A DNA stretch of 64,000 nucleotides from contig JAVXUO010001736.1 in assembly GCA_033065855.1 (NCBI GenBank), positions 611,001-675,000 on the forward strand. Direction: 5' to 3'. Positions 59,501 to 64,000 of the stretch are shown piece by piece (the first letter of the stretch is position 1; every line of letters starts with the position of its first letter). The DNA comes from Escallonia rubra. Taxonomy: Eukaryota > Streptophyta > Magnoliopsida > Escalloniales > Escalloniaceae. The notes under the pieces are model-generated. The model was not told the origin of the DNA. It saw only the letters and a list, made by a program, of their open reading frames with translations, and ran no database searches. Position numbers and translations under genes: made by a program.

Positions 59501-62500
59501 CTGTGATAACTGCATTTTATGTGTGGAAGTACTACCTACTGGCAAACTTTTGAGAGTCGAACCGAACATAGGAGGCTCAAATATTTCATGGACCAGAGAA
59601 TTTCAAGCCTGCTAAAAGAAAAATGGCTTAGCAAGCTATTGGGGTATGATTACAGCTTTACATACAAGAAAGGAGTTGAGAAGAAGGCTGCTGATGCCTT
59701 GTCTAGGCAAATGGAAGATGTGGCAGGATCCAAGGCTATTACTACCATCAAACCTACCTGGAAGGTGGAGCTCTTGGCCAGCATTGAAGCAGAACCTATA
59801 GTCCAAGGCATACTAGGTCAACTTGCCATACATCCAGGTGGACATGAGTATTGTACTTTTCAGCAAGGGACTCTGAAGTACAAGGAAGACTCTGTGTAAG
59901 CAACCACAAGGCCTTAGACAACAATTTTTTTACGAGCTATATTCTTCCCCATTAGGTGGTCATTCTGGAGTTCAAGATACCTATTAACGCATTTCCATGC
60001 TTTTCTTTCGGCCACAGATGGGAAGGGACATTAAAGGTTGAATGGTGTGACACATGTCAGAGAACCAAAACTGTAACTCTACGCAGCCAAGCCTCCTTCA
60101 ACCTTTGCAAATCCAAACCAAGCCAGGTAAAACTGTGAATTGGAAATATGCCATTTCATAGCCCTTTCTCACTCTATCACTGCCTACAGTCTAGCCTTAG
60201 CCTTCTTTGACAACATCTATAAATTTCATGTGCTACCTTTGTCTGTAAAGTCAGACAGGGACAAGCTTTTCCTCAGTCATTTTCGGCAAGAACTCTTCAA
60301 GCTGCTTGGCACCAAGGTATATCTAAGCACCTCCTACCATCCTTAAACTGATGGGCAGACATAAAGATTAAACAGGTTTTCGGTAACCTACTTACGAAGC
60401 CTGACTAGCCATAGACCACACAAATGGCAGCTTGGTTATCCTTTGTTGGATTCTGGTGCAACTCCAACTTCCTTACCAGTATTAGGAGAACTTTTAAAGC
60501 GCTTTATGGTTATCCACCTTCCCAACCGGTGTTCAACCACCAAGCCCACTCTACCAACAATGTTGTAGTAGCTGATTTTCTTAAAGACAGGAGCGTCATA
60601 GTACAGCTGCTCAAGGATTCTCTCGTCAAAGCTCAGGAGCGAAGGAACTGGTAAGCAAACCCACACAGGACTGGCATGGAATTTCAGGTTGGGGATTGGG
60701 TGTATCTTAAATTGCAAGCTTACAGACAGCACTCTCTAGCCCTTTGCCAAAATTTAAGCTCAGTGCCAAATACTATGGTCCGTATCGAGTCCTGGAAAAA
60801 ATTGACACTGTATCTTACAAGTTACAGTTACCCCCTGAATCTAAACATCATAATGTTTTCCAAGTCTCCCTCCTCAAGAAGCAAATTGGAAGGAGGGATG
60901 ATTTGTTACGATATAAGTCATTTGTGCGATAAACTGTGTTCAGAAAGTTGCAGTTGTTATTTGAAGGGAAAACTTGTTACAGTTGTTAGTCGGTTAGTTT
61001 GGGCAGGAAAAGTTCTTAGAGTTAGTTAGACAACTGTCAGTCGGTTATAATTGTTAGTTGTAACTGCTGTGTAATCACAAGCAATCTCCCGTAATTATAA
61101 GGAGGGGACTGCTTTTGTAACAGTTAAAAGAGTTTACACCGGGAAACATAGTTGAGGGTTCTCTTTTGAGAAATTGGGTCACTTGATGAACAATTAAGAG
61201 TAATTACTGAATCTAGTTCACAACATCTTAAGACAGCATGAAGCAGCAAATGCTGCCCCAGAGTCAATGTTTAAGTCCGGCAGGCAAACTATATGCATCA
61301 TATATTCACTCTATTGACCTCCTAATTAAGGCAAAAGTTGAGGTAAATTATCTCATGATGAATTCTAGCTACAACAAGCTCCAATGTATAAATCTACCTA
61401 AACTATCGCTTCTCAGACGAAATGCTCTAGCTAGGAAAATAGTGAACCACAAGAGTTAGGATGAAAACATTTTTCTTTTCATAGTCGTGAAGTGTGCCAT
61501 ACAGATGTTCCTTAATTTGCAATTTGAACAAGTTTTGAACCTCTCTCATAGTGAGTAGTCTGATGATTAGTGAATATTCAGTGAACACCAGAGGTCTAAT
61601 CAATTCCCCAAATGTGCATTCCAAGGCAAACAAACTTGGCTGGAGGACCCAGTAAATAAACCTAAAAATAATTCTCTTTTCTCCTCCATATAGGAAATGC
61701 AGTAGCACAACCCTCAACCATATAGCGCCATAAATCTACATCTGACAATTCTAGACAAACGTTACTACTAACTACTCTTGAGATGCTTGAACCTCATTGA
61801 GCAAAATGTATTGAACTTGATGTCCTAATAATTGCTCATCGGATATAAATAAATGGACTACACAGCAAGATTATCCTTCGAAACATAGAACACTGCAAAA
61901 CTCAGAGAGAAAATTAATTAACATAAGCCTTACCTTCTCTTTTAACAGCCGCTCGTTCTCTTCCTCCAATTTCACCGCTAACGACTCTAATTCAACTTGG
62001 TACGCCTAACATCCAAACCAAATTAAATCAATATAATACGAGCAGCAAACCAAAAGAAAATCTTAAACCAGACAAATTCTCACTTGCTTTCGCTCTCTGG
62101 ACCTCGCCGCCGACTCCCTGTTCTTAATCATCCTCCTCTGCCTCTGTTGCGCTGCCTTGTCCATCGGCTCCAACACCGCTCTCCTCTTCCCTCTCCCCCC
62201 TTCCGGCTCCCCCCAATTCCCACTCCCAAACCCCAACACACCCTCACCACTTGCAAATTTCTGATCAAATGCGTAAATTCCACCGCTCAGCGTCTCCGCC
62301 ATTGGCGGCGGCAGCGGCGGCAAAGCTACCTTTACGTCCTCCATTTCCTCCTCCACTTCCTCCACCACTCCAGCCTTCGCCAGAAAATCCTCCAGCGTCA
62401 TCATCTCATCATCATCCACCACTTCCTGCTTACACCTCCGCCGCTCCCTCCGCCCCTCCACGATCTCCTTCCACACCTCGTCCACCGTCTTTCCGCCGCC

Positions 62501-62821
62501 GTTGCTCGCCGCCCCGCCGATCGCCTCATTGTCGCTGATCGCCGTCACGGCACCGGCGGCGTCCAACAGAGTGATCTCGGCATCTAATAACGTGCTGTCT
62601 GAGGCCTGGCTGTCGCCGCCGTGTAGGTTACGCAAAATTCCGTCCACCATCATGGTGTTGGTGGTGTTGGTGGTGGTGGTGGTGGCGGCGTTGTGATTAA
62701 GGTCGTAGTTGGAGCGAGTTTCGGTAATCGAGGAAGATTTCGTGGACGATGAGGTGGAGGAGCGGCGTCTAAGATCCGGATTCCTAGGGGCGGATGACGT
62801 CATCAGCTTGGACGACGCCAT
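53502..62821 (-). CDS. GBF4: Group A bZIP transcription factor, GBF4-like
   Basis: Four exons on the minus strand: 62821-62084, 62005-61934, 54068-54039 (10 codons) and 53582-53502, all phase 0, 306 residues. Exon 1 starts MASSKLM and carries the group A motifs [10 protein letters not shown] and [13 protein letters not shown], then the basic region [13 protein letters not shown]. Exon 2 adds the zipper ([20 protein letters not shown]). Exon 3 is [10 protein letters not shown]. Exon 4 is [14 protein letters not shown] and ends RKVRSMHW. The pattern matches Arabidopsis GBF4, an ABI5/AREB-clade factor that binds G-box/ABRE (ACGT) DNA in the nucleus. Intron 2 is 7865 bp and contains a TIR element, a SINE and a gypsy retrotransposon. 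Splice sites are canonical, so the gene looks functional, but splicing across the long intron is inferred. Confidence 0.9.
54436..55245. mobile_element. TIR element in GBF4 intron 2, about 0.8 kb
   Basis: The left part (CAAGCTCTTTTTCCCTTTTC, CCGCCACCACCAGCCATCCT) is mirrored on the right as reverse complement (GAAAAGGGGAAAGGAGCTTT, GGCTGGTGGAGGTGGCGGC). CCA-rich interior, no transposase. A 19-bp unit GGCTGGTGGAGGAAAGGGT is partly duplicated near 55071-55110. Boundaries are approximate and no clear target duplication was fixed. Confidence 0.6.
55602..55775 (-). mobile_element. tRNA-derived SINE with perfect 13-bp TSD
   Basis: On the minus strand the head has an A-box-like TGGCTGTCCTAG and a perfect B box GGTTCGAGCCC about 30 bp apart. 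The body ends GGACACC/GGATACCGGGTGG-like and then a poly(A) tail (T-run at 55602-55611 on +). Direct repeats GGGTGGAAGAGTT flank it at 55591-55603 and 55776-55788. The layout matches a widespread dicot SINE family. Confidence 0.9.
56781..57081 (+). repeat. 5' LTR of the gypsy element
   Basis: Begins TGCTGCGATATTAGTCATTT and ends TTCATAACA. It aligns with 60904-61225 along its length with scattered substitutions and small indels, so the insertion is not recent. Confidence 0.9.
57084..57098 (+). other. Primer-binding site (tRNA-Met type)
   Basis: TGGTATTAAGAGCC, two bases after the 5' LTR, differs by one substitution and one insertion from the common initiator-Met primer site TGGTATCAGAGCC. 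Confidence 0.75.
60904..61225 (+). repeat. 3' LTR of the gypsy element
   Basis: Begins TGTTACGATATAAGTCATTT and ends TTCACAACA, preceded by the purine-rich GGAAGGAGGGATGA. Confidence 0.9.
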
Positions 62822-63428
62822 TCCTTGCGGAATTCTAGGGTTTCGAAACAGAATTGCGCATAGGGGTGTGTATTTAGTTGACCATTTTCACACAGTCTGG
62901 GGTGAAGTGCGTGAAATTGTCCCCTGCACCTAGGGTAATGGGATGTTTGGTTGTGTTTTGGGATTGAAGAGAGGGAAATGGGACTGTTGACTGTTTAAGT
63001 GGAGAAACGAGGAAATGGTACGACCGGGTAAAGAGGGTTCTAGCAGCTTACTGGTCTTTTATCGGATGAATGGATGAAGGATTAATTACAAAATTGTCAC
63101 GTGTGATTTATATGTTTTTGCACTTTATTTCTCGTGCTTACAACTTTTGCAATAATGTCTCTCGAGGTTAACAAAATTATTACAAATAGCTCCAAAAACG
63201 AACGGCCGTTCAAATTCAGCCGTTAAGAACCCACGTGCACAGCACACCCGGTTTTCTCATGGGTATATCGGTCATTTGCATACCCCATGTTCCCTCCAAA
63301 AGCGACTGTTACTCTTATTTCCCTCCAAAATCAGCTTATGCTTCGATATTTCTTCAGGGGTTTCAAGAGGGGAGAGAGAGAGGCTTCAGAGGAGGAGAGA
63401 GAGAGAGAGATTTTGAAGAACCCAACTC
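62822..63428. other. GBF4 promoter side and repeat-like DNA
   Basis: The first about 250 bp should hold the GBF4 promoter and 5' UTR (minus strand). From about 63080 the sequence (TTGTCACGTGTGATTTATATG, then TTTTTGCACTTTATTTCTCG) has the style of terminal repeats of plant TIR elements and leads to the GRF gene. A (GA)n tract lies near 63370-63412. Confidence 0.4.
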
Positions 63429-64000
63429 ATGGCTCATATATACTGTCAGTGTGGTCAGAGAGCCGTGGCTAAGACTTCGTGGATAGATCTAAATCCCGGC
63501 CGAAGATTTTGGACTTGCAGTAACCAGGTGAGTTTTGTGTTTAACCCATTTTCTTCTTCAATTTCGTGAGCTGAATGAACAATCTCATTGTTCTCACAGG
63601 TTGGTAGGTGTGGATTTTTTGCTTGGCGTGACCCTCCAATTACGATTAACAGGTCAAATGAGAGATTTTGGAAGATTGTTGTAATTATTAGTTGGGTGTT
63701 GCTTTTACTGACTGTGATTGCATTATTGTCTGATTTTGGCGATGGGACAGAGGAATTGAGCAACATTGAAGGCGAAGATGTGGGCAACAGCTTGTAGAAA
63801 TTGCTAGGGATGTACTGAATTAGGACTTTTTGTAATGTTTTGAGCTGTGGAATGTACTAAATATATTAATGGCAAAAGTGTCCCCCGTACTTTTCACATA
63901 CTGAGCAAAAATGTCCCATGTGTATTGCAATTATGTTCCCTGTCATTTACAATAATAGACAAAAGTGTCCCTTGTGGTTTACTTTTTCAGGACAAATGTG
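63080..64000. mobile_element. Putative TIR element carrying the GRF gene, right end outside
   Basis: The left flank phrases (AAATTGTCACGTGTG, TTTTGCAATAATGTCTCTCG) loosely mirror the right-hand phrases at 63870-64000 (GCAAAAGTGTCCCCCGTAC, AAAAATGTCCCATGTGTATTG, AAAAGTGTCCCTTGTGG). The similarity is weak and the right terminus is beyond the window, so this is a hypothesis. Confidence 0.35.
63429..63797 (+). CDS. Small zf-GRF zinc-finger membrane protein
   Basis: Two exons, 63429-63527 and 63600-63797, with a 72-bp GT/AG intron, 98 residues. The N-terminal half is a GRF-type zinc finger: CQC (residues 6 and 8), then NPGRRFWTC (Cys30), then GRCGFFAWRD (Cys37), with the hallmark Gly-Arg-Arg-Phe and the terminal aromatic-Trp motif. 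A hydrophobic segment follows (about 59-75, IVVIISWVLLLLTVIALL) and then an acidic tail. The start is the ATG that places the first CxC at the usual position. Stand-alone GRF-plus-membrane-helix proteins of about 100 residues are common and multiplied in plant genomes, often in transposon context. The finger binds single-stranded or structured nucleic acid in proteins such as NEIL3 and TOP3A; here the function is unknown. No stop or frameshift is seen. Confidence 0.82.

Larger units (their letters stand above)
56781..61225 (+). mobile_element. Degenerate Ty3/gypsy LTR retrotransposon in GBF4 intron 2
   Basis: Two LTRs (56781-57081 and 60904-61225), a primer-binding site just after the 5' LTR, and a purine tract (60888-60901) before the 3' LTR bound a 3.8 kb interior. 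Fragments in gypsy order: gag (57131-57500, [10 protein letters not shown]), aspartic protease (about 58150-58400), reverse transcriptase (about 58830-59000, [13 protein letters not shown] and a FFDDIL motif), RNase H (about 59395-59470), integrase (about 60240-60350) and a chromodomain-like end (about 60745-60930). Every segment has stops or frameshifts. Flanks TCTTG and TCTTA look like a 5-bp duplication with one change. Its orientation is antisense to the host gene. Confidence 0.9.

Noticed and set aside
62084-62696. Plus-strand ORFs opposite GBF4 exon 1
   Set aside because: GC-rich antisense shadows of the bZIP coding exon.

Overview
This is plant nuclear DNA, almost certainly from a eudicot. 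It carries spliced genes of plant-specific families: an LRR receptor kinase of the EMS1/MSP1 type, RTM2-like HSP20 proteins, an early nodulin-like protein and a GBF4-type bZIP factor. These lie in AT-rich intergenic DNA full of Mutator-like (MULE), Helitron, hAT, SINE and Ty3/gypsy elements. I could not assign a species.

Layout. Positions 1-6470 hold most of a decayed composite MULE. A PMD plus Ulp1-protease gene on the + strand and a FAR1-type transposase gene on the - strand converge on an array of about 11 palindromic repeats of about 76 bp. Positions 6.5-23.4 kb contain no convincing host gene. They hold a 1.3 kb TIR element (7403-8696), a 5.6 kb non-autonomous Helitron on the - strand (9662-15304) with a MULE-type element and tandem arrays inside it, and more TIR elements at 19.7-23.4 kb. 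A 1271-residue LRR receptor kinase lies at 25660-29475 (-), with a probable 5' leader exon near 32.3-32.6 kb.

Positions 33.5-36.3 kb hold a Helitron-like repeat cluster and a hAT MITE with a perfect 8-bp target duplication. Two tandem HSP20/RTM2-like membrane-anchored genes (37246-38793 and 39758-40682, +) share intron position and phase. From 41 to 49 kb there are two MULEs of one family in opposite orientation, each with a perfect 9-bp target duplication, plus Helitron ends. A four-exon early nodulin-like gene lies at 49075-51435 (-). A four-exon GBF4-like bZIP gene spans 53502-62821 (-); its 7.9 kb second intron holds a TIR element, a SINE and a degenerate Ty3/gypsy retrotransposon. The window ends with an intact two-exon zf-GRF mini-protein gene (63429-63797, +) in repeat-like flanks.

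The host genes do not form a pathway. They are independent genes for surface signalling (receptor kinase, GPI-anchored ENODL), a membrane-tethered HSP20 pair, and ABA-type transcription (GBF4), separated by transposon-built DNA. Exon joins were inferred by reading splice signals and matching remembered family patterns. No alignment or database search was run.
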